A stretch of 64,000 bases of DNA from Virgibacillus litoralis. GTDB taxonomy: Bacteria > Bacillota > Bacilli > Bacillales > Amphibacillaceae. This document shows, piece after piece, positions 17,533 to 26,479 of the stretch. The stretch is taken from positions 246,732 through 310,731 of the forward strand of contig NZ_JAGGKK010000002.1 in NCBI RefSeq assembly GCF_017873675.1, read 5' to 3'. The first letter of the stretch is position 1. Each line of letters begins with the position of its first letter. The notes beneath the pieces are model-generated. The model was not told the DNA's origin and did not search any database. It saw only the letters and a program-made list of their open reading frames with translations. The position numbers and the translations under genes are program-made.

Positions 17533-17844
17533 TTATTTTACATCCAACATCTCTAATAAAGCATCGATTGATACTTTACCACTGTCATTAGAGAGCCTAA
17601 CACTTCCGAGCTTCGGCGATGGATACTCCTTTTTGTTTTTCACTGCGTATACTCTTTCAGTACTGTCTTTCAATTGATTAAACGCTATTTCACTTTTCTC
17701 GACTATAACATTGCTCGATGTTACATGTTCTTTTACAATAACCGGGCTATTCTGTGTCGTGAAAAACATAAATATGACAAATCCCCAAACACATATTGTA
17801 CTAGTACCCAGGAGCAGTAAAACCCCTTTATAGCCTTTATGCAT
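17533..17844 (-). CDS. Small single-pass membrane protein of unknown function
   Basis: 103 residues; the ATG at 17844 follows the ezrA stop codon directly (GCTAATTAATATG), so translation is probably coupled. One membrane helix (about residues 9-30, VLLLLGTSTICVWGFVIFMF), then a hydrophilic domain ending KVSIDALLEMLDVK, predicted outside. No family recognised. Its tight coupling to ezrA suggests a division- or envelope-related role, which is inference only. Confidence 0.7.
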   Translation of the reverse strand: MHKGYKGVLLLLGTSTICVWGFVIFMFFTTQNSPVIVKEHVTSSNVIVEKSEIAFNQLKDSTERVYAVKNKKEYPSPKLGSVRLSNDSGKVSIDALLEMLDVK

Positions 17845-17845
17845 A

Positions 17846-19537
17846 TTAATTAGCTGCCTTTTGGTACTCTTCTATGCGTTTTAATGCACCAGGCTCAATC
17901 TCTTCTACAGCTTTAGCTGCCTGTTCAATGGCAAGATCATATTCATAGGAACGAAATAAACGCTCAGATTCTGACAACTTAGCAGCAAGAATTGGGTATT
18001 GACTTCGATATCTGTTCGCGTATTGGATAACTTGTTCTGTCAAAAAGGCCTGGTCTAACATTATTTCTGTTTGTTCTGTTACATGATCAACCGCAGTTTT
18101 TGCATCTGTTAATGCATGTTGTACTGCTGTAATATCCAATGGATGCTTATCTAATAATTTAAGTACTCGGGCATTCTTTTCAGATGCTTCCTCCATAATA
18201 TTCCAAATAAATCCTGGAACTCCTGGAATATTACTTTTATTCAGCCTGCGATTAATATGATATAATTCATTTTTCATATCAGTTAATTTTTCTTTTGCTT
18301 CCAATTCGTCTTTCCTTAAATTTTGTATATGCTTCTTAAATTCATCATGCTTCTGCTGTAAATCATCAACTTGCTGAAATCCATTCTCCAACTTAACACG
18401 CAGATCGGAATGCGTACTGTTTTCAGTTTCAATGTCATTTGAAAGCTCTTCAAGCTGATTTTTTAATTTTAAAATAGACTTTTCCAGTGACAAATACTTT
18501 TCCATATCACTGTCTTCAAAGTAATAGGTTTTCTTTAACGTTTCCACTTCTTCTTTTGTTGTATGAAAATTCTCCTCTAAACTATTTAACGCTTCCTGAT
18601 AGCTTGGCACCTTGGCTTCAACATAATTCTTAGCGATAGCTTCCTTTTCAAGTAACTGGTACATTTCCGCTATTCTCTCTTCTATTTCTTCTATTACGAT
18701 GCCAGCTTCATAAGTATCTCCTTTTTCAAGGGCACTTACACAATCCAGCAGACGGCGTTGATAGTTATGTACTTCCTTCTCAAATCCAAGATGCTCAATA
18801 CGGTAACCGTCTTCCTTCATATCTCTTAACCCTTTACATAATTCGTCCAATTGGGCCGGTAAGTCATGTTTGCATGTTTTATATATTGTTGGAAATGCAT
18901 CAATTTGGATTTGAAGTGCCTCCAACTTTTGCTTGAGATCTTCAACAAGCTGATGTGCTTCAGAATAATCACCAGATCCAACTAGTTCGTTATATTGATT
19001 AAGTTGTTCATCAAGTTCATCAATCTCCACATCAAAACGGACTTCTGCTTTACCATATTGGTAACGATTTTGTGAAAGCTTTTTGCGCAATGCTTTAATA
19101 TCAGGCTGTATTTGTTCGATTTCTTTTCGGCTTGATTCTTCAGACTCCATCAGTTCATCTAATTCCTCAAGCATATTTTTGATATCTTTTTCAATTGATT
19201 GTAATGTCTGCTCTACTTTTCGCAGTGTTTTTTTAGCGGTGGAAAACCGATATCGATCTGCAGCTTCTTCGGCATCAAATAAATATTCTTCAATATCTGG
19301 CAGCTCCTTAGTTACGATGTACTCCCATCGTTCTTTCCACGCTTCAAATTTCTCCTGTGTTTCGCCAGACAAATTTAAACTTTTAATTCGTCCAAGCTGT
19401 GATGCAATATTCCGATTCATAATATCCATTTTCCATGCTTCCAATCGGTCAACAACATCATATACCCGTTTTCGTAAAATAAGTCCCACAATTATTAGTG
19501 CAATAATTACTAGAATAATTCCTATGATATATGCCAT
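17846..19537 (-). CDS. ezrA: Septation ring formation regulator EzrA
   Basis: 563 residues, ATG at 19537 behind AGGAGG. One N-terminal membrane helix (MAYIIGIILVIIALIIVGLI) and a cytosolic body of about 540 residues of spectrin-like coiled coils, with KYRFSTAKKTL-type repeats and a C-terminal ARVLKLLDKHPLDITAV segment. EzrA limits FtsZ ring formation to midcell and coordinates PBP1 shuttling in B. subtilis. Length matches the family (562 there). Second neighbour of refZ, the same conserved division neighbourhood. Confidence 0.96.
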   Translation of the reverse strand: MAYIIGIILVIIALIIVGLILRKRVYDVVDRLEAWKMDIMNRNIASQLGRIKSLNLSGETQEKFEAWKERWEYIVTKELPDIEEYLFDAEEAADRYRFSTAKKTLRKVEQTLQSIEKDIKNMLEELDELMESEESSRKEIEQIQPDIKALRKKLSQNRYQYGKAEVRFDVEIDELDEQLNQYNELVGSGDYSEAHQLVEDLKQKLEALQIQIDAFPTIYKTCKHDLPAQLDELCKGLRDMKEDGYRIEHLGFEKEVHNYQRRLLDCVSALEKGDTYEAGIVIEEIEERIAEMYQLLEKEAIAKNYVEAKVPSYQEALNSLEENFHTTKEEVETLKKTYYFEDSDMEKYLSLEKSILKLKNQLEELSNDIETENSTHSDLRVKLENGFQQVDDLQQKHDEFKKHIQNLRKDELEAKEKLTDMKNELYHINRRLNKSNIPGVPGFIWNIMEEASEKNARVLKLLDKHPLDITAVQHALTDAKTAVDHVTEQTEIMLDQAFLTEQVIQYANRYRSQYPILAAKLSESERLFRSYEYDLAIEQAAKAVEEIEPGALKRIEEYQKAAN

Positions 19538-19897
19538 AAAATGCCTCCTAACTAAATTCCTGAATAAGAGGATAGTCTTTCGTTGAATTCTCTTGAAGAA
19601 CAGGTATTAATAATTTCATTTTATTTTTAAACATGTTTTCTTAGGGCCACTTATGTATTGGAGCCAAGCCCTGCCTTATGGCAAAAGCTTAAGTTTCCCT
19701 TTTGGCAGTTAAAAATAGTTATGCAACTTTAACTACAAAAAAGTGTATAATTATCTCATTATTATACTTATGATACCATGTAATTAACATTTTTGGCTAA
19801 AAATTTACAAATAAATTAAGGATTTGACAAATTTTATTAACAAAAATAAAAAATGGCATTAAATAAAAGCCATTTTTGCATATTTTTAAGATTACTT
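19538..19897. other. Intergenic region ezrA-refZ
   Basis: 360 bp. Contains a degenerate three-hairpin repeat at 19641-19735 (GCCAAGCCCTGCCTTATGGC, TTGGCAGTTAAAAATAG) and an AT-rich stretch with the refZ terminator. No open frame with a ribosome binding site was seen. Confidence 0.55.
19848..19877 (-). terminator. Terminator of refZ
   Basis: Arms AAAAATGGC/GCCATTTTT around an 11-base loop and a following T-run on the minus strand. Confidence 0.75.
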
Positions 19898-20509
19898 TTA
19901 GATATTTTGTGCCACAACGTAATCTAACCAATTCTCAATTGTTCGAATATAATTTTTAGCAAATTGATTATGAGAATCTGTCCCGACTACCTGGTTTTTC
20001 CACTCATTCTGCAATATGTAAGGAGTAATCAACATACCTTTCAATTGCATTAATAAAAATTGACTATCCAAATTATTCTTTTTCTGTTTTGGGAAAATGG
20101 CATAAAACGAGTTACTAATAAAATAATTTTCTTTTGCAAGATACGTAACAGTCATTTCACGAACAAATACAGAATCCAGTGATAACTCACGGTGAATAAA
20201 ACATGAGAATTGATGGTTACTCTGTTTGTAATGTATAATGGCTTCAATCATTTTTTTCAAGCGTTCCAATGGAGAGATGGATTCATTATTCAACATAGCT
20301 GTCTCAATCGCTTTTAAATAGGCTTCATAATATTGTGTAACAGCGTGCTCTAGAAGACCCTGTTTACTATTAAAATAGTAGCTGATCAACGAAACATTGA
20401 CAGTTGCTTTATCTGCAATGTCTCTTACAGACGTTCCATGAAAGCCATTTTGAAAAAATAGTATAGAAGCTGCATCAACAACTTTTTGTTTAGTTGGATT
20501 TTTTTTCAT
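19898..20509 (-). CDS. refZ: TetR-family regulator RefZ
   Basis: 203 residues, ATG at 20509 with AAGGAG. N-terminal TetR helix-turn-helix (AASILFFQNGFHGTSVRDIA, VSLISYYFNSKQGLLEHAV) and a C-terminal helical ligand/dimer domain. The HTH text and the place between ezrA and ytsP match B. subtilis RefZ (YttP), which binds motifs around the origin and inhibits FtsZ near the poles during sporulation. I saw no obvious RefZ-box inside the window. Confidence 0.85.
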   Translation of the reverse strand: MKKNPTKQKVVDAASILFFQNGFHGTSVRDIADKATVNVSLISYYFNSKQGLLEHAVTQYYEAYLKAIETAMLNNESISPLERLKKMIEAIIHYKQSNHQFSCFIHRELSLDSVFVREMTVTYLAKENYFISNSFYAIFPKQKKNNLDSQFLLMQLKGMLITPYILQNEWKNQVVGTDSHNQFAKNYIRTIENWLDYVVAQNI

Positions 20510-20625
20510 CAGTTTTCAACTCCTTACATCTCTTTTACGACAAAGTGAGGATTTATCCTGCAACTTTCTCTCGACAAAAATTTAAGTGATTTGTCGAAAT
20601 ATACACAGTCGAAAGGAAAATTAAT

Positions 20626-21108
20626 ATGTTTCAAGCAACTGCTTATTCTGGAAATAAAGCTAAAGATTACGAATTATTACTAAAACAACTAACCGCTTTG
20701 TCTGAAGGTGAACAAGATGATATTGCTATTTTATCGAATGCATCATCATTATTAAACCAATTCCTTGATGAAGTAAACTGGGTTGGATTTTATTTATGGA
20801 AAGAAGATGAATTAGTACTTGGACCATTTCAAGGGTTACCCGCCTGTATTCGAATTGCTTCCGGCAAGGGTGTCTGTGGTACCGCTATAAAAGAACAAAA
20901 AACCCAACGAGTTGCAGATGTTATGGCTTTTCCTGGTCACATCGCCTGTGACAGTGCTAGCAAGTCTGAAATAGTCGTACCATTAATTGTAAATAATGAA
21001 GTTTATGGTGTTCTCGATATTGATAGTCCAATTAAGAACCGATTTGATGAAACAGATCAAATCTACATCGAAAAATTTGCGGAAATACTAGAAGATATTA
21101 TCAGGTAA
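20626..21108 (+). CDS. ytsP: Free methionine-(R)-sulfoxide reductase, GAF type
   Basis: 160 residues, ATG at 20626 after GAAAGGA. A single GAF domain with three cysteines at 74, 84 and 108 (LPACIRI, GVCGTA, HIACDS), matching the spacing of the catalytic cysteines of fRMsr (84, 94, 118 in E. coli). Reduces free methionine-R-sulfoxide with thioredoxin. Corresponds to B. subtilis YtsP and its conserved position opposite dgcP. Confidence 0.92.
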   Translation: MFQATAYSGNKAKDYELLLKQLTALSEGEQDDIAILSNASSLLNQFLDEVNWVGFYLWKEDELVLGPFQGLPACIRIASGKGVCGTAIKEQKTQRVADVMAFPGHIACDSASKSEIVVPLIVNNEVYGVLDIDSPIKNRFDETDQIYIEKFAEILEDIIR

Positions 21109-21145
21109 AAATTAAAGTGGCTGTATTGGTTCAGTCACTTTAATT
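21109..21145. terminator. Bidirectional terminator between ytsP and dgcP
   Basis: Arms AATTAAAGTGGCTG and CAGTCACTTTAATT around an eight-base loop; abuts the stop codons of both convergent genes. Confidence 0.8.
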
Positions 21146-23022
21146 TATATATTAGAATGCTTTTTTAGTTTCTTTTCCTTTACAACGCAGTTTTTCCCAA
21201 TCTCTTTCGCTTCATATAATGCTTTGTCTGCACGAATGAAAACATCACTAACAGAATCCAGCTTCTTATCAATCCAGGATGATACACCACAGGATAGTGT
21301 AATTCCTGGCTCGGTAAAGCTTTCAACTTGCGTCCGAATTTGACCAGCTAATTCCACGCCATCATCAATACTGGCATTAGGCAAATAAATGGCTAATTCC
21401 TCTCCACCCCATCGTGCCGGAATGTCCTCTTGCCCCATTTGTGTTCTGATAATATTTGCAACTTGAACTATTACCTCATCACCAATGTAGTGCCCATAAG
21501 TATCATTTATTTTTTTGAAGTCATCAATATCAAATAGAATTAACGTTCCTTTTTCATCTGATTGCATATGTGCTTTTAAAGATTCGTCAAGATGATTCCG
21601 TGAATATAACTTTGTAAGATAATCAGTAATAACTGATTCCTCCAATTTATCCTTTAAAATAGAATTCGTCAGCGCTAGGGTGGAATGCTGAACAAGAGAT
21701 TGCATTAACTTGTAGCTTTCAAAGGAAAAGAAGTATCTTTCCTCATGCATAATTATAACTGCCCCATGAACCTTACCAGAATGTATCATCGGGATTGCCA
21801 TAATAGAACGATATGGGATATCCCTTTTGAAATCACCACTAAACATTGGGTCAGCATTCGCCTGCATCTGTCTTAGTATGTCTTCAGCAAATATTTCACC
21901 TTGTTTTGTTGCAAAATAGCTTGTGCTGCCTGACAAAAGATCGAATCCATCATCAGAGTTATCATTAACATACATAAAGCCCGCCTGCGTGGCGCGACAC
22001 GCTTCAATTATTTGCTTTCTTACAATTGAAATGATTTCGGTAAGCTTTAAATTTGAATTCAGTTTATGAGTAGCTTCGTTTATTAATTTCAAATCAGATA
22101 CGAGATGTTTGGAATGCTGGTAAAGTGTTACATTTTCGATTGCCGCACCTGCTGTATTTGCAAATTGAGTAATGAAATCAATTTCATCCTCGGTGAAGTC
22201 AACAGCATGAGGAGTAATAATTTGCAATACCCCATACACTCCTTGCTTTCCTCTTAAAGGAGCATAAATACTCGTATTCTTATCTTTTACACGGTCTTCC
22301 AGCTGTACTTCTCCTGTAAGAAAAGCCTGCGTGCTCACTCGCTTCGTCGCAGCATCACTATACTCAATTGTTTTAATTGGCAGAGAGCTTTCCGCTTCAT
22401 AATCCTGAGATAATAATAAATAATACGTAAACGTTGGGTAGAGTTTATACAAACATTGAACAATATCTTTCAAAATATCCTCTTTAATATTCATAGAATA
22501 TAAACGTGTAGACATATCAAATAAGAATTTACTTTTACTTACACTGTTCTCACTTAATTTATAATAATTAACCAGCTTTAATAATTGTTCTGTTTCCTGT
22601 TTAACTATCCCAACACTATTATTAGATAGAGGATCTGCATCTTTCGGGTAGGAAAGAAATACAAAACCTGACGAACCAAATTTTGGAAATAGTGGTATAA
22701 TGACAGAGTTAAGTAATTCACTTTTCTCTTTAAGAATTGATTTTCCATCTGAAATATCAGATTCCATAAGTTGTTGATTAATATCACTAAAGTCTACTAG
22801 ACTTTTCATGAACAAATCTGTCTCTTTAGAACCTGTTTTAATTTCATACTTTTTATTCCATTTATTATATATATATATTACTGAATGAGTCGTGTTCAAA
22901 ATAGTTGTTAAGCGGTTCGTGACTACTGATAAAAGTTCGTCATATGAAAAGTGTGCAATATCAGAGATCAATTCAAAGTATGTACTTCTAATTCTCTCTT
23001 TTAATTTATGTTGAGTTATCAT
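21145..23022 (-). CDS. dgcP: Diguanylate cyclase with GAF sensor domains
   Basis: 625 residues, ATG at 23022. Three sensor-type regions (roughly 20-140, 165-300 and 320-450; the second and third read as GAF domains, for example YAPLRGKQGVYGVLQII) precede a C-terminal GGDEF domain with DYLTKLYSRNHLDE, LFDIDDFKKINDTYGHYIGDE and RWGGEELAIYLP. The GGEEL active site and the metal-binding Asp are intact, so it should make c-di-GMP. No membrane segment. Homologue of B. subtilis DgcP (YtrP); no inhibitory RxxD site was evident before GGEEL. Confidence 0.93.
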   Translation of the reverse strand: MITQHKLKERIRSTYFELISDIAHFSYDELLSVVTNRLTTILNTTHSVIYIYNKWNKKYEIKTGSKETDLFMKSLVDFSDINQQLMESDISDGKSILKEKSELLNSVIIPLFPKFGSSGFVFLSYPKDADPLSNNSVGIVKQETEQLLKLVNYYKLSENSVSKSKFLFDMSTRLYSMNIKEDILKDIVQCLYKLYPTFTYYLLLSQDYEAESSLPIKTIEYSDAATKRVSTQAFLTGEVQLEDRVKDKNTSIYAPLRGKQGVYGVLQIITPHAVDFTEDEIDFITQFANTAGAAIENVTLYQHSKHLVSDLKLINEATHKLNSNLKLTEIISIVRKQIIEACRATQAGFMYVNDNSDDGFDLLSGSTSYFATKQGEIFAEDILRQMQANADPMFSGDFKRDIPYRSIMAIPMIHSGKVHGAVIIMHEERYFFSFESYKLMQSLVQHSTLALTNSILKDKLEESVITDYLTKLYSRNHLDESLKAHMQSDEKGTLILFDIDDFKKINDTYGHYIGDEVIVQVANIIRTQMGQEDIPARWGGEELAIYLPNASIDDGVELAGQIRTQVESFTEPGITLSCGVSSWIDKKLDSVSDVFIRADKALYEAKEIGKNCVVKEKKLKKHSNI

Positions 23023-23317
23023 CTATATTATCACCCATCTTATCGATCTTAAGATTTAACTATTCCTTTATTATATCGAAACAATTATCAATTTCCTATA
23101 CAGTTTTAAGAAAAAAGCTGTTTTCTAATAGATTGTTGCTTTTTTTTACAAGTAGTTGATTTAAACTGCCCCTCTGGAGCTATGTTTATTTCCGGTGTGG
23201 TTGTCATGGAACTTAAAGTATTTTTCAACATTGAGTTAAAGTATATATTAATAGCAATAATACTTTAAGAAAATAGCCAAGAACAAAGCTCGTATTAGTG
23301 AATTAATCATGTTTTTA
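23023..23317. other. Upstream region of rpsD with inverted repeat
   Basis: About 295 bp between dgcP and the rpsD promoter without a gene. An 11-bp inverted repeat, CTTAAAGTATT at 23212-23222 and AATACTTTAAG at 23259-23269, flanks a 36-base segment with another TTAAAGTATA; significance unknown. Confidence 0.5.
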
Positions 23318-23346
23318 TTGACTTTCACTCTTATAGCTTATATACT
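23318..23346 (+). promoter_or_regulatory. Sigma-A promoter of rpsD
   Basis: TTGACT at 23318-23323, exactly 17 bases, then TATACT at 23341-23346. The best vegetative promoter match in the window; start of transcription would be about 23353. Confidence 0.85.
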
Positions 23347-23352
23347 ATTGTT

Positions 23353-23532
23353 TGTGTAAAATAAAAGGTAGCTTACGTGAACCTACGTTTATGTCATTTT
23401 ATTCCTCAAAAATGAGGTGTATCGTGTAACTCTCTGCTGCTGGAGCGATGGTACATGAAAATAAAATGTATGACGGATTTGGAACACACTGTTTATTTTA
23501 TGCCAATAAACTAATAAAGGAGGAAATGTCTA
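23353..23532 (+). promoter_or_regulatory. Long rpsD leader, candidate S4 autoregulatory RNA
   Basis: About 180 bases of untranslated leader precede the rpsD ribosome binding site (AAAGGAGGAAAT). It shows repeated complementary words (TTACGTGAACC/TACGT, CCTCAAAAATGAGG, GTGTATCGTGTAACTC). In B. subtilis, S4 represses its own gene by binding the rpsD leader; the length and place fit, but I cannot verify the pseudoknot by eye. Confidence 0.55.
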
Positions 23533-24135
23533 ATGGCACGATTTACTGGATCAGTATGGAAAAAATCACGTCGTCTCGGCATTTCATTAACTGGAACTGG
23601 TAAGGAATTAGATAAACGCCCTTACGCTCCAGGTCAACATGGACCAAATTCACGCAGAAAAATTTCTGAATATGGTTTACAGCAACAAGAAAAGCAAAAA
23701 CTTCGCTTCATGTATGGATTAAATGAACGTCAGTTCCGTAATCTATTTACAGAAGCTGGTAATATGAAAGGTATTCATGGTGAAAACTTCATGATTTTAC
23801 TTGAATCTCGCCTGGATAACCTTGTTTACCGCCTTGGACTAGCTCGTACACGCAGACAATCTCGTCAGCTAGTAAACCATGGTCATGTAACAGTTGACGG
23901 CAAGCGTGTTGATATTCCATCATATCGCCTAAAACCAGGTCAGGTAATTGGTCTACGTGAAAAGTCGCAGAATTTGGATATTATTAAAGAAGCAATCGAA
24001 GTAAACAACTTCGTTCCAGAATACCTTACTTTTGACGCAGATAAAATGGAAGGAAGCTACACTCGTTACCCAGAGCGTTCTGAACTTCCAGCTGAAATCA
24101 ACGAACCACTTATTGTTGAATTCTACTCTCGTTAA
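23533..24135 (+). CDS. rpsD: 30S ribosomal protein S4
   Basis: 200 residues, ATG at 23533. [20 protein letters not shown] at the N-terminus and the S4 RNA-binding domain ([20 protein letters not shown], then [20 protein letters not shown]) are diagnostic. Primary 16S rRNA binder that nucleates the 5' domain of the small subunit. Stands alone, as in B. subtilis, with its own promoter, leader and terminator. Confidence 0.99.
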   Translation: MARFTGSVWKKSRRLGISLTGTGKELDKRPYAPGQHGPNSRRKISEYGLQQQEKQKLRFMYGLNERQFRNLFTEAGNMKGIHGENFMILLESRLDNLVYRLGLARTRRQSRQLVNHGHVTVDGKRVDIPSYRLKPGQVIGLREKSQNLDIIKEAIEVNNFVPEYLTFDADKMEGSYTRYPERSELPAEINEPLIVEFYSR

Positions 24136-24141
24136 TAAACG

Positions 24142-24186
24142 AAACTCCAAAACCCTTGATATAATAAGGTATTTGGAGTTTTTTTC
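24142..24186 (+). terminator. Terminator of rpsD
   Basis: Arms AAACTCCAAA/TTTGGAGTTT around a 20-base loop, then TTTTT. Confidence 0.88.
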
Positions 24187-24367
24187 TGTATACAATTTAT
24201 TCGTCTTCATCCTAACCATCAAGTGCATTATTTCCCAGATATGCTAACGGCATCCAAATTGTGTTATCAAGGCTTCCTTTGTATTTTTATATTCTCTATA
24301 CCCCTGTTAATCCTTTTCTTTTAGGTAATTACCCCCTTCTAGCTGTATATCTGAGTTAGTGACTTCT

Positions 24368-26263
24368 TTATGCATGTGAAATCTGTAAACTTACTTCTTT
24401 CCTTCTTTTTTTACGGTTAAAGCGGATTAACCGCATTGCATTTAAGATTACAAGCAATACACTTGCTTCATGGATAAACATACCAGATGCAAGATGTACG
24501 GATCCTGCTAGTACACCGGCTAAGAGAACAAATACAATCCCCACTGAAAAGAATGTATTTTGCTTCATATTGCTAACGGTTGCTTTAGATAGTGAATAGG
24601 CATGTGAGAATTGCATAAGTCTATCTGCCATTAAGACAACATCGGCAGTTTCCATAGAAACATCTGTACCACCTTCACCCATTGCCAATCCGATATCAGC
24701 CGTAGCAATTGCTGGTGCATCATTAATACCGTCCCCCGCCATTGCGACGACATGTCCTTCATTCCTCAATTTCTTCACGAAGTCAACTTTGTCTTCTGGT
24801 AATAATTCCGCATGGTACTCATCTAATCCTAATTTACTCGCAACTAATTCAGCAGTGTGTCTGTTATCACCTGTAAGCATAACGATTTTCTTAATGCCGT
24901 TTTCCCTCATTTCAGCTAAAGCTTTTGGAGCATCTTCCCGAATTTGATCAGCAATGGAGAAAACACCTGCTACTTTACCATCAACTGCGACATATATTGC
25001 AGTATTACCTGCCATTTCACGGTTCACAGCATATGCCGCAACCTCTGCTGGTACCTCAATATTTTCGGTATTCATTAAATGACGATTTCCTATAGTTAGC
25101 GATTGATCGTTAACTTTTGCAAAAATTCCATTTCCTTTTATGACTTTTCCCTCTTTAGGTTCTCCTCTGAAATCTATCTTTCTATTACTTGCTTCTTTTA
25201 CAATAGTTTGACCTAAATGATGCTCCGAAATTGTTTCCGCCTGTGCAACTAAACGCAATAATTCATTTGAATCCTGATAATTAAATAATCGTATATCGGT
25301 AACTTCAGGCTTTCCTTTTGTTAATGTGCCTGTTTTATCAAATACTAGTGTGTCCACCTTAGAGAAGTTATCCATTACTTCGCCACCTTTAACCAAGACA
25401 CCATTTTTGGCACCATTTCCGATACCAGCGACGTTTGAAACAGGTGCTCCGATCACCAATGCACCAGGACAAGCAACAACTAAGAATGTGATAGCTAAAT
25501 GAAGATCTCTTGTCAATATATATACCGCAATCGATAGTATAACAACTGCTGGCGTATAAACATTGGCAAACTTATTAAGAAACTTCTCTGTTTTCGATTT
25601 TGATTCCTGGGCTTCTTCCACAAGTTCGATAATTTTAGAAAAAGTAGTATCATCACCAACTTTTTCAGCAACAATTTCAATATAGCCATTATCTACAATA
25701 GTCCCACTAAAAACCTTGTCATCTAACTTCTTGGGTGCGGGTACTGATTCACCTGTAACAGCTGATTCATTTAACGATGCCTGACCGGACGTAATACTTC
25801 CATCAACAGGAACACTTCCACCAGAACGAATAATAACATGGTCTCCTTCTGCTACTTCTTCAACCGGGACTGTGACATGATTCCCATTACGGACAACAAC
25901 AGCTTCTTGTGGAGCCATATCGACTAGGTTTTTTAAAGACGAACGTGTTTTCACTAAAGTACGTGCTTCCAAATATGCCCCAAATAAAAATAAGAAAGTA
26001 ACTACAGCTGATTCAACGTATTCACCGATAATTAAAGCACCAATGACGGCGATAGTAACCAGCAATTCAATACTGAAAGCCTTCATCCGAAGTGCCTGGA
26101 AGGCTTTGATAAATATAGGAACACCAGCGATAACGGTTGCAATGATCAAAGTGATATCCTTGGCACCTCCATTTCCCATAAACCCGGTTGTAAAACCAAA
26201 TATAATGAGAATTGCTGTAATTGCTGTAATATGATTTTTATGTTGATTTATTGCTTTAATCAT
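24368..26263 (-). CDS. Heavy-metal P-type ATPase with CPG and HH motifs
   Basis: 631 residues, ATG at 26263 behind AAAGGGGGAG. P1B-type layout without an N-terminal metal-binding domain: two helix pairs, actuator domain with TGES (NESAVTGESVPA), DKTGTLTKG phosphorylation site, and MAGDGINDAPA hinge. Two diagnostic motifs deviate: the metal-site CPC of helix 6 reads CPG (VVACPGALVIGAP), and the nucleotide-domain HP reads HH (ISEHHLGQTIV). By family it exports Zn, Cd, Fe or similar; substrate cannot be fixed because the second Cys is missing. Monocistronic, with its own palindromic operator-like site upstream. Confidence 0.88.
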   Translation of the reverse strand: MIKAINQHKNHITAITAILIIFGFTTGFMGNGGAKDITLIIATVIAGVPIFIKAFQALRMKAFSIELLVTIAVIGALIIGEYVESAVVTFLFLFGAYLEARTLVKTRSSLKNLVDMAPQEAVVVRNGNHVTVPVEEVAEGDHVIIRSGGSVPVDGSITSGQASLNESAVTGESVPAPKKLDDKVFSGTIVDNGYIEIVAEKVGDDTTFSKIIELVEEAQESKSKTEKFLNKFANVYTPAVVILSIAVYILTRDLHLAITFLVVACPGALVIGAPVSNVAGIGNGAKNGVLVKGGEVMDNFSKVDTLVFDKTGTLTKGKPEVTDIRLFNYQDSNELLRLVAQAETISEHHLGQTIVKEASNRKIDFRGEPKEGKVIKGNGIFAKVNDQSLTIGNRHLMNTENIEVPAEVAAYAVNREMAGNTAIYVAVDGKVAGVFSIADQIREDAPKALAEMRENGIKKIVMLTGDNRHTAELVASKLGLDEYHAELLPEDKVDFVKKLRNEGHVVAMAGDGINDAPAIATADIGLAMGEGGTDVSMETADVVLMADRLMQFSHAYSLSKATVSNMKQNTFFSVGIVFVLLAGVLAGSVHLASGMFIHEASVLLVILNAMRLIRFNRKKRRKEVSLQISHA

Positions 26264-26298
26264 TTTTATTCTCCCCCTTTAGTCTTCATCTTCTTGAT

Positions 26299-26314
26299 AC
26301 CTTAATTATAAGGT
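26299..26314 (-). promoter_or_regulatory. Palindrome overlapping the P-type ATPase promoter
   Basis: ACCTTA-ATTA-TAAGGT is a perfect 6-4-6 palindrome 36 bp upstream of the ATPase start and on the minus strand contains TATAAT (26305-26310), a likely -10 element. A second imperfect palindrome TTGACGGCCATCAA lies at 26333-26346. Either could be the operator of a metal-responsive repressor; the regulator is not in the window. Confidence 0.4.
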
Positions 26315-26379
26315 TCTTCCTGTCTAAAGAAATTGACGGCCATCAAGATTAGGAGATTTTATTTAAATAAATTACTAAA

Positions 26380-26421
26380 AAATACACACGCCATTTTCAA
26401 ATATGAAATAGCGTGTGTATT
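26380..26421 (-). terminator. Terminator of tyrS
   Basis: Arms AATACACACGC/GCGTGTGTATT with further pairing (ATTTC/GAAAT), followed by TTTTTT on the minus strand. Confidence 0.85.
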
Positions 26422-26479
26422 GGATGTTAATTGGGTGCGTGCACTCTAGAAATGTACCCATCATATGTTTTTTAACGAT

